64,000 nt of DNA from Mangrovimonas sp. TPBH4 (GTDB lineage Bacteria; Bacteroidota; Bacteroidia; Flavobacteriales; Flavobacteriaceae). The translations under genes and the position numbers were made by a program. Numbering within the stretch: position 1 is the stretch's first letter; each line of letters opens with the position of its first letter. This document shows, piece by piece, positions 44,841-53,984 of this stretch. The stretch covers positions 1 through 64,000 of the forward strand of contig NZ_LBIO01000039.1 in the NCBI RefSeq assembly GCF_001280505.1. The letters are read 5' to 3'. The notes under the pieces were generated by a model. It made no database searches. It saw only the letters and a list, made by a program, of their open reading frames with translations, and was not told the origin of the DNA.

Positions 44841-45872
44841 CTATAATTTAACCGCCAAAAGGGCTATAATAAAAATGATTGCCACATAGAGTCCCGCGAT
44901 TGGCATTCCGAATATCCCTCCTATTATCAACGCAGACAATATCAAATAAAAAGGAACCAATGTCACAGCTACCGCAAAGCGAAACGTAGATATAAATTCC
45001 CGTTCCTTAATTTTAGGAAGCAAAGCATGTTTCCAAACCAAATACGGCGGAAATAGCACACATTTTAAAAGAACTCCAAAAAAACGCTTTACCAATCCAT
45101 CATGCTTTCCCGTTTCCAAATTTGCTGAATCAAAATTACTGGACATATATTGGTTAGCGGCACTTGGGTTCAAAAAGTCAACCTTATCCCCTTCCAATTT
45201 CTGCAATGTATTTCCGTAGGATTCTGAGTCAATATGAGTAGTCAATTCACACAAGTCTTCATGTACCCTAGCTTTAAGCTGTTGTGCCATATTGGGGCCT
45301 TTCATGGTGTCTTTGGAAGTAACCTCGATAGTTTTCCCAAAATTTAAAAAGACACCATTGGCATAGCCTTCTGCATTTTCGTAATTGATGCCAACCGGAA
45401 CCAATGATAATTTTGTATCTGGATAGCGCTCTAAAGTTTCAAAAACAATTCGGGTAAATCCTTTGCTCAATGGACGAACCATTCGCTTTAAATTATGGTT
45501 CCCTTCTGGAAAAATGGTCACCGCATGGTTAGTGTGCAGCAATTGAGAACAGGTTTTGAATATTTCATCATTTTTAGAAATAGTATTCCACCCATCTCGA
45601 ACCCTATAAACTGGCAACATCCAAAGGCTTTTTAAAATTTTTGCCACCAAGGGATTATTGAACACACTGGCCCGGGTTAAAAAATAAGCAAACCTTCCAT
45701 TTTTGGTTGCAATAATCAACGCATCCATTAAGGCGTTTTGATGATTACCCAAAAAGATGACAGCTTCATCCTTAGGAATGCTTTCCTGCATTACAACCGA
45801 AACCTTTCTATAATAAAAAAAGAGTCCCAGTTTAATGTAACTTCTTACTAAAAACAGCCAAACCTTGTTCAA
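44841..45872 (-). CDS. Lysophospholipid/glycerol-3-phosphate acyltransferase-like protein
   Basis: A 343-residue PlsC-domain protein. The catalytic motif is NHQNALMD, with five residues between His and Asp instead of the usual four. The second conserved block is FPEGNHNLKR in place of FPEGTRS. The spacing and the two C-terminal hydrophobic segments recall the GPT2-like subgroup of LPLATs. It should acylate a lysophospholipid or glycerol-phosphate at the inner membrane. The start is TTG, overlapping the BASS stop in TTGA; no ATG lies near, so it is coupled to that gene. Confidence 0.85.
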   Translation of the reverse strand: MNKVWLFLVRSYIKLGLFFYYRKVSVVMQESIPKDEAVIFLGNHQNALMDALIIATKNGRFAYFLTRASVFNNPLVAKILKSLWMLPVYRVRDGWNTISKNDEIFKTCSQLLHTNHAVTIFPEGNHNLKRMVRPLSKGFTRIVFETLERYPDTKLSLVPVGINYENAEGYANGVFLNFGKTIEVTSKDTMKGPNMAQQLKARVHEDLCELTTHIDSESYGNTLQKLEGDKVDFLNPSAANQYMSSNFDSANLETGKHDGLVKRFFGVLLKCVLFPPYLVWKHALLPKIKEREFISTFRFAVAVTLVPFYLILSALIIGGIFGMPIAGLYVAIIFIIALLAVKL

Positions 45873-46780
45873 ACCACGCTAATTTTAGAAGAAACTTTAG
45901 ACCAGTACAGCGCCAATGCCAAGCCAGAAATGATATGCCAAATACCCCAAAATGCCGCCATGATAGCCATACCGCCTAGCCCATGAAAGAAGGTAAATAT
46001 CAACAGTAACCCTAATCCAGAATTTTGGATACCGGTTTCAATTGCTATGGTTTTTTGGTCCTTTGTAGACAGTCCAAAGAATTTGGCAATAACAAATCCC
46101 GTAAAGATTGCCAGCAAATTATGCCCGGAACCAATATAAACCACATGCGAGATGTAATTGTTGAACACATCCAAATTATTTGAAAACGCAATGATTACAA
46201 TTGCTATAAACACAATTATTGAAAGGGGCTTCAGAAATTTTGAAAGTTTCTCAGCCAACCTCACATTTTTATAGCGTAAGGTCATACCCAAGATCAACGG
46301 GATTCCCAGGAGTAATACCACCAATTTCAACAACTCAAAAGGAGCCACTTCAACCGTCTTTAAAATCTCGGCTGTGGGCGGATATAGGTTTCCATAGAGC
46401 TGGAAATTCAAAGGTGTCATGACAATGGCCATTAAGGTCCCTAAAGCGGTTAAACTCACTGATAGCGCAGAGTTTCCATTGGCTAAATGGGTCATAAAAT
46501 TTGATATATTCCCACCCGGACAAGCTGCTACCATCATCATTCCTAAGGCTATACTTGGTTGTGGATTAATAACCAGAATTACCAAAAAAGTTAATAGTGG
46601 TAGAATGATAAACTGTGAAAACAGCCCTACAAAAATCAATTTCGGCTGCTTGATAATATTTTTAAAGTCTTCTACGGAAATACCCAAAGCCACTCCAAAC
46701 ATGACTATGGCCAAAGCGATATTGAGCACCCATAGGTCATCATTGTTAAACTGGATTTGGACAGTATCTAATTCTTGCAT
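45869..46780 (-). CDS. Bile acid:sodium symporter family (BASS) transporter
   Basis: A 303-residue membrane protein with about nine hydrophobic segments. The core motif MMVAACPGGNISNFMTHLANGNSALSVSLTALGT is diagnostic, with the sodium-binding crossover later at ETGIQNSGLGLLL. The real substrate in bacteria is often a keto acid or pantoate rather than bile acid. It lies 4 bases after csaA and overlaps the acyltransferase, so the three minus-strand genes form an operon. Confidence 0.92.
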   Translation of the reverse strand: MQELDTVQIQFNNDDLWVLNIALAIVMFGVALGISVEDFKNIIKQPKLIFVGLFSQFIILPLLTFLVILVINPQPSIALGMMMVAACPGGNISNFMTHLANGNSALSVSLTALGTLMAIVMTPLNFQLYGNLYPPTAEILKTVEVAPFELLKLVVLLLGIPLILGMTLRYKNVRLAEKLSKFLKPLSIIVFIAIVIIAFSNNLDVFNNYISHVVYIGSGHNLLAIFTGFVIAKFFGLSTKDQKTIAIETGIQNSGLGLLLIFTFFHGLGGMAIMAAFWGIWHIISGLALALYWSKVSSKISVV

Positions 46781-46784
46781 ATGC

Positions 46785-47120
46785 TTAAGCTACAGCGGAA
46801 CCATTTATCACACGGTCTTCGGGATTCAACAATACTACATCCTTTCCGTTTACCGCTCCCAACAATAAACATTCGCTCATAAAATTGGCTATTTGTTTTT
46901 TTGGGAAATTCACAACGGCAACAATCTGCCTGTTCAACAATGCTGTTTTTGTGTATAAGGAAGTGATTTGAGCCGAAGACTTCTTAATTCCCAAGGCTCC
47001 AAAATCTATAGTAAGTTGATATGCCGGACGATGTGCTTTTGGGAAATCATTCACTTCAATTATGGTCCCAACACGCAGGTCCACTCTCGCAAAATCCTCA
47101 AAAGTTATGGCTTTGTTCAT
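46785..47120 (-). CDS. csaA: CsaA-type tRNA-binding-domain protein
   Basis: The ATG at 47120 gives 111 residues, the normal CsaA length; the frame extends five codons upstream. It is a single OB-fold tRNA-binding domain: FARVDLRVGTIIEVNDFPKAHRPAYQLTIDFG ... SSAQITSLYT ... QIVAVVNFPKKQIANFMSECLLLGA. CsaA dimers bind tRNA and have been described as secretion chaperones. It heads the csaA-BASS-acyltransferase operon. TATTTTTG at the start of its short leader on the minus strand is a possible -7 element. Confidence 0.92.
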   Translation of the reverse strand: MNKAITFEDFARVDLRVGTIIEVNDFPKAHRPAYQLTIDFGALGIKKSSAQITSLYTKTALLNRQIVAVVNFPKKQIANFMSECLLLGAVNGKDVVLLNPEDRVINGSAVA

Positions 47121-47247
47121 CCGGCAAAAATACAAACATATTTTAAATATCCTGCCGTATTGTTTATGAACATGTTATACAAATGCAGGCCAGCGATCCT
47201 TTCAGTTTGGCTAATTTTTAAGTAATTTTGAGTTTAATTCAATTGTT

Positions 47248-47808
47248 ATGGCCAGAACACCTTCAAACATGCTCCCTTTGGGAACCACAGCTCCTCAGTT
47301 TACACTTTATGATACCGTAAGTGACACCAATCTTTCTTTGGATGATATAAAAGGTGTCAAGGGTACCGTCATCATGTTTATCTGCAACCACTGCCCTTTT
47401 GTAAAACACGTCAATGCCGAATTGTCTAAAATTGCCAAGGACTTCACCCCAAAAGGGATTAATTGGGCGGCAATTTCTAGCAATGATGTTGACAATTATC
47501 CAGAGGATCACCCCGACTTAATGAAGGAAACAGCTATTAATGAAGGGTATATTTTTCCTTATCTATATGATCAAACACAAAAAGTAGCCAAGGATTATGA
47601 TGCTGCCTGCACCCCAGACTTTTATTTGTTTGATGATAATTTAAAGCTTGTGTACCGAGGCCAATTGGACGATTCAAGACCTGAAAACGGTATTCCTGTA
47701 ACAGGAAAAGACCTTAGGGAAGCCATAAATGCATTGTTGAGCAATTCTCCTATTTCAGACAAACAAAAACCAAGTATTGGCTGTAACATTAAATGGAAAA
47801 AAGCTTAA
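47248..47808 (+). CDS. Cytoplasmic redoxin (thioredoxin-fold AhpC/TSA-like)
   Basis: A 186-residue protein without signal peptide. The redox motif is CNHCPFVKHV in FICNHCPF, a CxxC site with the thioredoxin-fold context GTVIMFICN. The later ACTPDFYLFDDNLKLVYRGQLDDSRPENG is typical of this flavobacterial subgroup. It may act as a reductase or peroxidase; the electron donor is unknown. TAATTTTG at 47223-47230 could be its -7 element. Confidence 0.85.
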   Translation: MARTPSNMLPLGTTAPQFTLYDTVSDTNLSLDDIKGVKGTVIMFICNHCPFVKHVNAELSKIAKDFTPKGINWAAISSNDVDNYPEDHPDLMKETAINEGYIFPYLYDQTQKVAKDYDAACTPDFYLFDDNLKLVYRGQLDDSRPENGIPVTGKDLREAINALLSNSPISDKQKPSIGCNIKWKKA

Positions 47809-47870
47809 TAAAATCACTTAACCTACATTCAATTAACCACAACCACCAGCCATTTTAGGCTTCATATCTT

Positions 47871-50660
47871 ATGAAATACGCATATCTTATCCTACTCTGT
47901 GTGATTTGCTTTAACTGCCAAAACACATCCACTCCAACACAATACAGACATACATTAAACCTGGAAGGTTCATGGCAATTTGCCTTGGACACGGCCAATG
48001 TTGGTATTTCCGAAAAGTGGTTCTCAATAGATTTAAAAGACAAAATTACCTTACCAGGAACTACAGATTCCAATAAAAAAGGCTTTATTAAGACAGATAC
48101 CACCACCATGCACCTCAACCGTCCTTATACTTATGAAGGTGCTGCTTGGTATAGAAAAAAGGTAATCATTCCTGAAAATTTCAAGGATCAACATATAACG
48201 TTGTTTTTGGAACGCACAAAGCCTTCAAATGTTTGGATTGACAGCACACTTGTTGGGTCTTCTCAATTATTGCAAGCCCCTCAACAATTTGATGTGTCTT
48301 CCTATTTAAGTCCCGGGGAGCATTATATCACGCTTCAAATCAATAATGATTTAAAATTAACACCTTACGGCAACGTTCATATCTATACCGATGATACCCA
48401 AACCAACTGGAATGGAGTGATCGGAAAAATGTACTTGGAAGCCTCTGCCCAAACCTACATTTCCAACTTACAGGTATTTCCAAATATTGAAAAGAAAACT
48501 CTTGATGTAGAAATTGAAATAGAAAATGGCTCAGATCAAGTTTCCCTAGAACTTTTGGTGGAGAGTAGCATCAATGGCGCAACTACACAATTGAAGCCTC
48601 AGCAATTCATACTTACCAACAAGTCCAAAAATACGGTGAGCTATGCCTTTGAAAACGACATTGCTTTATGGGATGAATATGAGCAACCACTTTACAAGTT
48701 AACGGCCATTATTTCCAACGAAAACACCAAAGATGCGCAATCTGTAACTTTTGGAATGCGCGATTTTAAAGTTGACGGAAGACATTTTTCCATCAATGGA
48801 CGCCAAACATTTTTAAGAGGAAAGCACGATGCAGCCGTATTTCCAATTACAGGACACACGCCTATGGATGTGGAGTCTTGGCGAAAAATCTATAAGATTG
48901 CTAAATCTTACGGCATCAACCATTACCGTTTCCACACCTACTGCCCTCCAGAAGCAGCCTTTACTGCAGCAGACCTAGAAGGTGTGTATCTTCAGGCAGA
49001 ACTTCCATTTTGGGGAGGTTTGGAATCTGATACTATTGCTGCGCAATTGAAAGCCGAAGGAGAAGCCATGTTGAAAGCCTATGCCAATCACCCATCCTTC
49101 GTCATGTTTTCCCCTGGAAATGAAATTTGGAGCGGGCATGACAATGTTGAAAAACTAATGCTGTCTTTAAAAGATTACGACGGTCGCCCACTTTACACCA
49201 TGGGATCTAACAATAATATTGGTTACGTCCCCCCTCGTGACTATGCCGAGTTTTTTGTAGGGGCCAGAACTCCTTTTGATGGCGATGCCAACAAAGCTCA
49301 CACAAGATTAACACACGCCTTTGCCGATGCTAAGGATGGCGGAATTTTGAACACCCAAACACCTTCTACAAATTTCAATTTTGATTATTCGGTATCTCGT
49401 TTGGAGCTTCCAATTATAAGTCATGAAATTGGACAATACCAAATCTATCCTGATTACAAAGAAATTGAAAAATACACGGGTGTTTTAAAGGCTTGGAACC
49501 TTATCGAGTTTAAAAACAGACTTGAAAAAGTTGGTATGCTAGATTTGGATAGTGACTTCCAAAAGGCTTCAGGTGCTTGGTCGGCTATTTGCTATAAGGC
49601 AGAAATGGAAGCGGCACTTCGCACAAAGGACATGGCAGGTTTCCAACTTTTAGACCTTCAGGATTTCCCTGGTCAAGGAACAGCTTTGGTTGGTATTTTG
49701 GATGCTTTTATGGACAGTAAAGATGTGGTGACTCCTAAAACGTGGAAACAGTCCTGCAACGATGTGGTTCTGCTACTTGAATTCCCTAAATACATATGGA
49801 CCAACAGTGAACATTTCACGGCTCAGTTAGATGTTGTTAACTATTCCAACAAGGCGATCACTGAAGGCATGCAATGGAAAGTTGAAAAAGAAAATGGCTT
49901 TGTTATGAACCAAGGCAATGTTAGCGCAACATCCATTTCCAATGACGGGTTATCGAATTTAGGAAAATTAAGTGTTGACTTGTCAAACATTGAAAAACCT
50001 GAAAGATTAAACGTTTTGGTGTTCATTCCAAATACGGAATACAGCAACTCCTATCCTATTTGGGTGTATCCTTCCAAAGAGAATATTGGAGTACCCGCTT
50101 CTATTTCCATTGTTGAAGACTTGAATACATCTGCTTTGAACAACCTAAAAAACGGCGGTACGGTTTTGTATTTCCCAAAAACATCATCTGTTGAAAAGAA
50201 CAGTTTTCTAGGACACTTCCCTCCCGAATTTTGGAACTACGGCATGTTCAAGAGCATTAGCGAATCCAATAATAAACCCGTTTCGCCAGGAACACTTGGG
50301 TTACTTATGGATCCAAAACATCCAATATTTAATGCTTTCCCTACCGATTTTCATACCAATTGGCAATGGTTTTCAATGATCAAAAACAGTAATTCTCTGA
50401 TATTAGATAATACAACCAATGATTATCGTCCTATTGTTCAAGTAGTTGACAATTTGGAACGCAACCACAAATTAGGCCTCATTTTCGAATTTAAGGTTGG
50501 TTCAGGAAAGTTATTGGTTTGTATGGCCCAATTGAACAAAATTGCAGACAAACCAGAAGCACGTCAATTATACCAATCCATTCTCAACTATATGGAATCT
50601 GAAGATTTTAATCCATCTAATGAAATATCTGCAGAAGAATTGACTTCTATATTTTATTAG
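47871..50660 (+). CDS. Glycoside hydrolase family 2 lipoprotein
   Basis: A 929-residue exported glycosidase. The signal peptide ends LCVICFNC (Cys16), a lipobox. The GH2 order is visible: N-terminal jelly-roll sugar-binding domain (about residues 30-200), Ig-like domain (about 200-310), and TIM barrel (about 310-600). The proton donor is Glu418 in SPGNEIW, and the nucleophile is probably Glu519 in SHEIGQ. A C-terminal region of about 300 residues is strand-rich and unassigned. It could cleave beta-galactoside, glucuronide or mannoside linkages; the sugar cannot be told by eye. No SusC/SusD pair or other CAZyme is adjacent. Confidence 0.9.
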   Translation: MKYAYLILLCVICFNCQNTSTPTQYRHTLNLEGSWQFALDTANVGISEKWFSIDLKDKITLPGTTDSNKKGFIKTDTTTMHLNRPYTYEGAAWYRKKVIIPENFKDQHITLFLERTKPSNVWIDSTLVGSSQLLQAPQQFDVSSYLSPGEHYITLQINNDLKLTPYGNVHIYTDDTQTNWNGVIGKMYLEASAQTYISNLQVFPNIEKKTLDVEIEIENGSDQVSLELLVESSINGATTQLKPQQFILTNKSKNTVSYAFENDIALWDEYEQPLYKLTAIISNENTKDAQSVTFGMRDFKVDGRHFSINGRQTFLRGKHDAAVFPITGHTPMDVESWRKIYKIAKSYGINHYRFHTYCPPEAAFTAADLEGVYLQAELPFWGGLESDTIAAQLKAEGEAMLKAYANHPSFVMFSPGNEIWSGHDNVEKLMLSLKDYDGRPLYTMGSNNNIGYVPPRDYAEFFVGARTPFDGDANKAHTRLTHAFADAKDGGILNTQTPSTNFNFDYSVSRLELPIISHEIGQYQIYPDYKEIEKYTGVLKAWNLIEFKNRLEKVGMLDLDSDFQKASGAWSAICYKAEMEAALRTKDMAGFQLLDLQDFPGQGTALVGILDAFMDSKDVVTPKTWKQSCNDVVLLLEFPKYIWTNSEHFTAQLDVVNYSNKAITEGMQWKVEKENGFVMNQGNVSATSISNDGLSNLGKLSVDLSNIEKPERLNVLVFIPNTEYSNSYPIWVYPSKENIGVPASISIVEDLNTSALNNLKNGGTVLYFPKTSSVEKNSFLGHFPPEFWNYGMFKSISESNNKPVSPGTLGLLMDPKHPIFNAFPTDFHTNWQWFSMIKNSNSLILDNTTNDYRPIVQVVDNLERNHKLGLIFEFKVGSGKLLVCMAQLNKIADKPEARQLYQSILNYMESEDFNPSNEISAEELTSIFY

Positions 50661-50666
50661 AAAATT

Positions 50667-50751
50667 AGTAAAGGTTACCTTCAATTTTGTATTTTTAAAT
50701 GTCCTGTTTCTTTTCGAATTGGACTTAAAAACCCTGATGGTAACCTTTACT
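50667..50751 (+). repeat. 13-bp inverted repeat flanking the DinB-like gene start
   Basis: AGTAAAGGTTACC (50667-50679) and its exact complement GGTAACCTTTACT (50739-50751) are separated by 59 bases. The right arm overlaps the first possible ATG (50737) and precedes the second (50755). Confidence 0.85.
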
Positions 50752-51228
50752 TTTATGGAACGCTCAAAACAAATTGCCAATCGGTTTAGGGAGGTGATCC
50801 TATCTGGCGATTGGATTGCGAACACCAATTTAAAATCACTGCTCTCCGATGTCAATTGGCAAATGGCCATCACACCTGCTGGGCAACTCAACACCATAGG
50901 TGCTCTTACCCAACACATCCACTACTACATTGCTGGCACTCTAAATGTTTTACAAGGAGGAGACCTTTTAATAAAGGACAAATTCAGTTTTCATTTCCCT
51001 CCTATAACTTCTCAAAAAGATTGGGAGCAACGACTGAAAATAATCTTTGAAGATGCAGAAACCTTTGCCCTCGAAGTTGAAAAAATTTCCTCTAAGGATC
51101 TAGACAAAGTATTTGTAAAAGAGGCCTACGGAACCTACGAACGCAACATTGAAGCCATCATAGAACACAGCTATTATCATCTTGGGCAAATTTCATTATT
51201 AAAGAAATTAGTTTTATCGTCAAGGTAG
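50737..51228 (+). CDS. DinB-like (DUF1572) family protein
   Basis: 163 residues from the ATG at 50737, or 157 from the more typical start at 50755 (MERSKQIANRF). A four-helix DinB bundle is suggested by the histidines NTIGALTQHIHYYIAG and the C-terminal IEAIIEHSYYHLGQISLLKK, with three conserved-type His residues that can bind a metal. DinB-like proteins include thiol-dependent metal enzymes; the substrate is unknown. A 13-bp inverted repeat overlaps the start region. Confidence 0.8.
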   Translation: MVTFTFMERSKQIANRFREVILSGDWIANTNLKSLLSDVNWQMAITPAGQLNTIGALTQHIHYYIAGTLNVLQGGDLLIKDKFSFHFPPITSQKDWEQRLKIIFEDAETFALEVEKISSKDLDKVFVKEAYGTYERNIEAIIEHSYYHLGQISLLKKLVLSSR

Positions 51229-51357
51229 AATTAGTTTCAATTATAAATGATTTTATAAAATTTAACAACCTTAACCTATTTCCTATTGAAATAAAATTTG
51301 GAAATTTCTTACATTAAAACTACTTTTCTCCTCGATATCAACCATAACTGTACTCTC

Positions 51358-53067
51358 ATGCAAAAAAATCTACTTTATTTAATTTTCTTTTTATCCACTT
51401 TTGCAAATGCTTCTGTAATTACAGGAAGCGTTTTACTCGATGACAGCTCCGATCATAGTGGTATTACCATTAAATTTGTCCCTATTTCGCCTAGTGCTGT
51501 TTATGGTGAAACAACATCAAACTCAGATGGTACATTCAATGCAACCATTGAGAATGGAATTTATGATGTCACCTTTGAAAAAGAGGGCTATCAAACATAC
51601 ACCTTGAGCGACCAGTTCATCGCCGAAAACACAACACTTCCAAGCGTTGTTCTAAACTCCAATTCCGTAGTCAATGTGGGGATCCCAAGTCTAGTCCCTT
51701 CAAATGTCTCTGGAGTATGGACAAGTAACAACACCTATATTGTTAACGGAAATATTAAAGTACCCTCTGGAGCAACTCTTACCATTGAACCTGGAACCCT
51801 AATTAAATTCAGTGGTTACTATTCAGTTTTGGTTAACGGCACCTTAAATGCCATTGGAACTGAGGAAAATTACATTAGGTTTACTTCTCAAAATTCCAAT
51901 CCTACAAATACTGACTGGAATAGCATAAACATTAATTCGAGTTCAAACTCAACTATTTTGAAATATTGTATCATTGAATATGGAAAAGAAGAGAATTCCG
52001 AGAATAAAGGAATAGTAAATATAGAAGCTGAAGCCACTATAGAAAACTGCATTATAAGACATAGTGATGAAAAAGGAATAAGTATTGGCAATGATGCAAC
52101 AAATGTGAACATTTTAAACAATGAAATATCGGATTGTGATAGAGGTGTGTATTTCAATGATTCAACTAACCCCATTGCAATTATTGATGGTAACCGTATC
52201 TATGACAATGCCATTGGGATTTATACAGGTTGGGCAAATTACCAAACTGTAGTTCGTAACAATATCATTTCAGATTGTATAAATGGTATATCAACTTATA
52301 CAAGCATTACTATCCACAACAATATTATTTTCGATTCAACTCAAGGGATTTCTGTTAATGGTAACCAACCTACCATAAGAAACAACACTATTTTTTCAAA
52401 TTTAAAAGGAGTAAGTATTTATCATTCAGATGCATGGAACCCAAACCCTATAATAAACTCCAATATAATTATAAACAACAGTGTAAGCGGAATCATTTCA
52501 GAAGGAACTCCTGTTCCGAACTCTGTAACCTACAACCTTTTGTACAACAATGGAAATGATGTGAGCAATCTACCTATAGGAATCGGGACCATTGTAACCA
52601 CCAATGACAATGGAACCCCATCAGACACTTATTACAATATCTTCTCTTCAGCTGATTTGATTTCTATGGATCCTCTAAACCCTGATTTTTGTAAATTAAA
52701 TAATTCCTCTAGCGCCATTAATGCGGGCGATCCCGACATAGAGAACATTTATAATTCTACAATAATTGACATAGGTGCTAAGGAGAGTTCTGAAACTCTC
52801 TCTATAAACGATTTATTGGAAAATAATGTTTCCATTTTCCCTAATCCCATTTCAGACCATCTCAATATAAAAGCGCCAAAGAACCAGCAGTTCAATAAAA
52901 TAATACTTTACAGCATGAATGGAAAAATGATAAATGAGTTCACCCTAGAGAATTTGACCAGTGAATACACAATAGAAAATTTAGAAAACTTAAATTCTGG
53001 AATTTATTTTTTAGGTCTTTTCAATAACAATTTTGAGCTCAATACAATTAAACTCTTGAAAAAATAA
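51358..53067 (+). CDS. T9SS-sorted beta-helix surface protein
   Basis: The ATG at 51358 (not the in-frame TTG 60 bases upstream) gives 569 residues with the signal peptide MQKNLLYLIFFLSTFANA. The order is a carboxypeptidase-regulatory/CNA-B-like domain (residues 20-100), a parallel beta-helix of about 15 turns with many NNIISDC/NNTIFSN units typical of PbH1 repeats, then a type A T9SS sorting domain in the last 80 residues (VSIFPNPISDHLNIK). Beta-helix proteins often bind or cleave polysaccharide, but no lyase residues were identified. It is not a close relative of the giant adhesin at the start. Confidence 0.88.
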   Translation: MQKNLLYLIFFLSTFANASVITGSVLLDDSSDHSGITIKFVPISPSAVYGETTSNSDGTFNATIENGIYDVTFEKEGYQTYTLSDQFIAENTTLPSVVLNSNSVVNVGIPSLVPSNVSGVWTSNNTYIVNGNIKVPSGATLTIEPGTLIKFSGYYSVLVNGTLNAIGTEENYIRFTSQNSNPTNTDWNSININSSSNSTILKYCIIEYGKEENSENKGIVNIEAEATIENCIIRHSDEKGISIGNDATNVNILNNEISDCDRGVYFNDSTNPIAIIDGNRIYDNAIGIYTGWANYQTVVRNNIISDCINGISTYTSITIHNNIIFDSTQGISVNGNQPTIRNNTIFSNLKGVSIYHSDAWNPNPIINSNIIINNSVSGIISEGTPVPNSVTYNLLYNNGNDVSNLPIGIGTIVTTNDNGTPSDTYYNIFSSADLISMDPLNPDFCKLNNSSSAINAGDPDIENIYNSTIIDIGAKESSETLSINDLLENNVSIFPNPISDHLNIKAPKNQQFNKIILYSMNGKMINEFTLENLTSEYTIENLENLNSGIYFLGLFNNNFELNTIKLLKK

Positions 53068-53085
53068 ACTCCTTTGTTTAAATCA

Positions 53086-53133
53086 AAAAAATACTGCTAC
53101 TTATATCTTCTTATAAACGGCAGTATTTTTTTT
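53086..53133 (+). terminator. Terminator of the beta-helix gene
   Basis: A 12-bp stem AAAAAATACTGC / GCAGTATTTTTT with a 22-base loop and T tail. Confidence 0.75.
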
Positions 53134-53222
53134 GCAAATTATTCGTCTCAGAACTCATTTCCTCAGCTTTATTCAATTTTGATTAAATTAGTTTCTAATG
53201 TCTATCATTTCATTAACCAACT

Positions 53223-53981
53223 ATGCTGAAATTCTTTAAAAACATCAGAAGAACACTTCTGGATAAAAATAAATTGGGACAGTATTTAAAATATGCCTTG
53301 GGAGAAATTCTTCTTGTCGTTTTAGGGATTCTTATTGCGCTCCAAGTAAACAACTGGAATCAAGACCGAATTGAAAAACAACATACCTTGGATTACCTAA
53401 ACGACTTGACAGTTGACATTGCATTGGATTTGGAAAACCTAGAGGACCACATTCAATTTCTGGATGATATGAGCAATAGAAAAAGAACACTTTTAAAGCA
53501 GATTTCGCATGAACATCTAGAAATGGATACCATTATCAAATTAGTCATGCCCATTTACCTCACCAAACCTATTATAGACAGAACCTACCAAAAATACAAC
53601 TCCACAAACATTTCCAAACTTATTGACAATAAAGAGCTTTACAACAATATCAACACCTATTATACCACTGTTAAGAACAGATATCTTACCCATGTTATTT
53701 GGGATGAAAAATATACTTTGGAAGAGGCCGAATTTTGGTATTACAATGATGAATTTGAAAGCCGATACCTTGATGAAGACTTGCCATTTCTTCATAATGA
53801 TTCTATCCAAAAATCCGTTTTGGAAGCACAGCTAAAATCTGTAAAAGGACGAAATTTGCTACGCACTAGTCTTTTCAGAAAAAAGCGCATCAAAACCTAT
53901 GTGGTGGAAGTGCAAAATCGGGCATTGGAACTATCCAACGATATCAAGGATTACCTAGAAGCATCCGGCTATTACAATTAG
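53223..53981 (+). CDS. DUF6090 family membrane protein
   Basis: A 252-residue protein. It begins MLKFFKNIRRTLLDKNKLGQYLKYALGEI, then one membrane helix ILLVVLGILIALQVNNWNQ (about residues 30-48) and a long charged helical periplasmic part. The start KYALGEILLVVLGILIALQVNNWN is the mark of DUF6090, a flavobacterial family of unknown function that often occurs in several copies. Its stop is 3 bases from the stop of the convergent surface-protein gene, with no terminator between. Confidence 0.88.
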   Translation: MLKFFKNIRRTLLDKNKLGQYLKYALGEILLVVLGILIALQVNNWNQDRIEKQHTLDYLNDLTVDIALDLENLEDHIQFLDDMSNRKRTLLKQISHEHLEMDTIIKLVMPIYLTKPIIDRTYQKYNSTNISKLIDNKELYNNINTYYTTVKNRYLTHVIWDEKYTLEEAEFWYYNDEFESRYLDEDLPFLHNDSIQKSVLEAQLKSVKGRNLLRTSLFRKKRIKTYVVEVQNRALELSNDIKDYLEASGYYN

Positions 53982-53984
53982 ACC

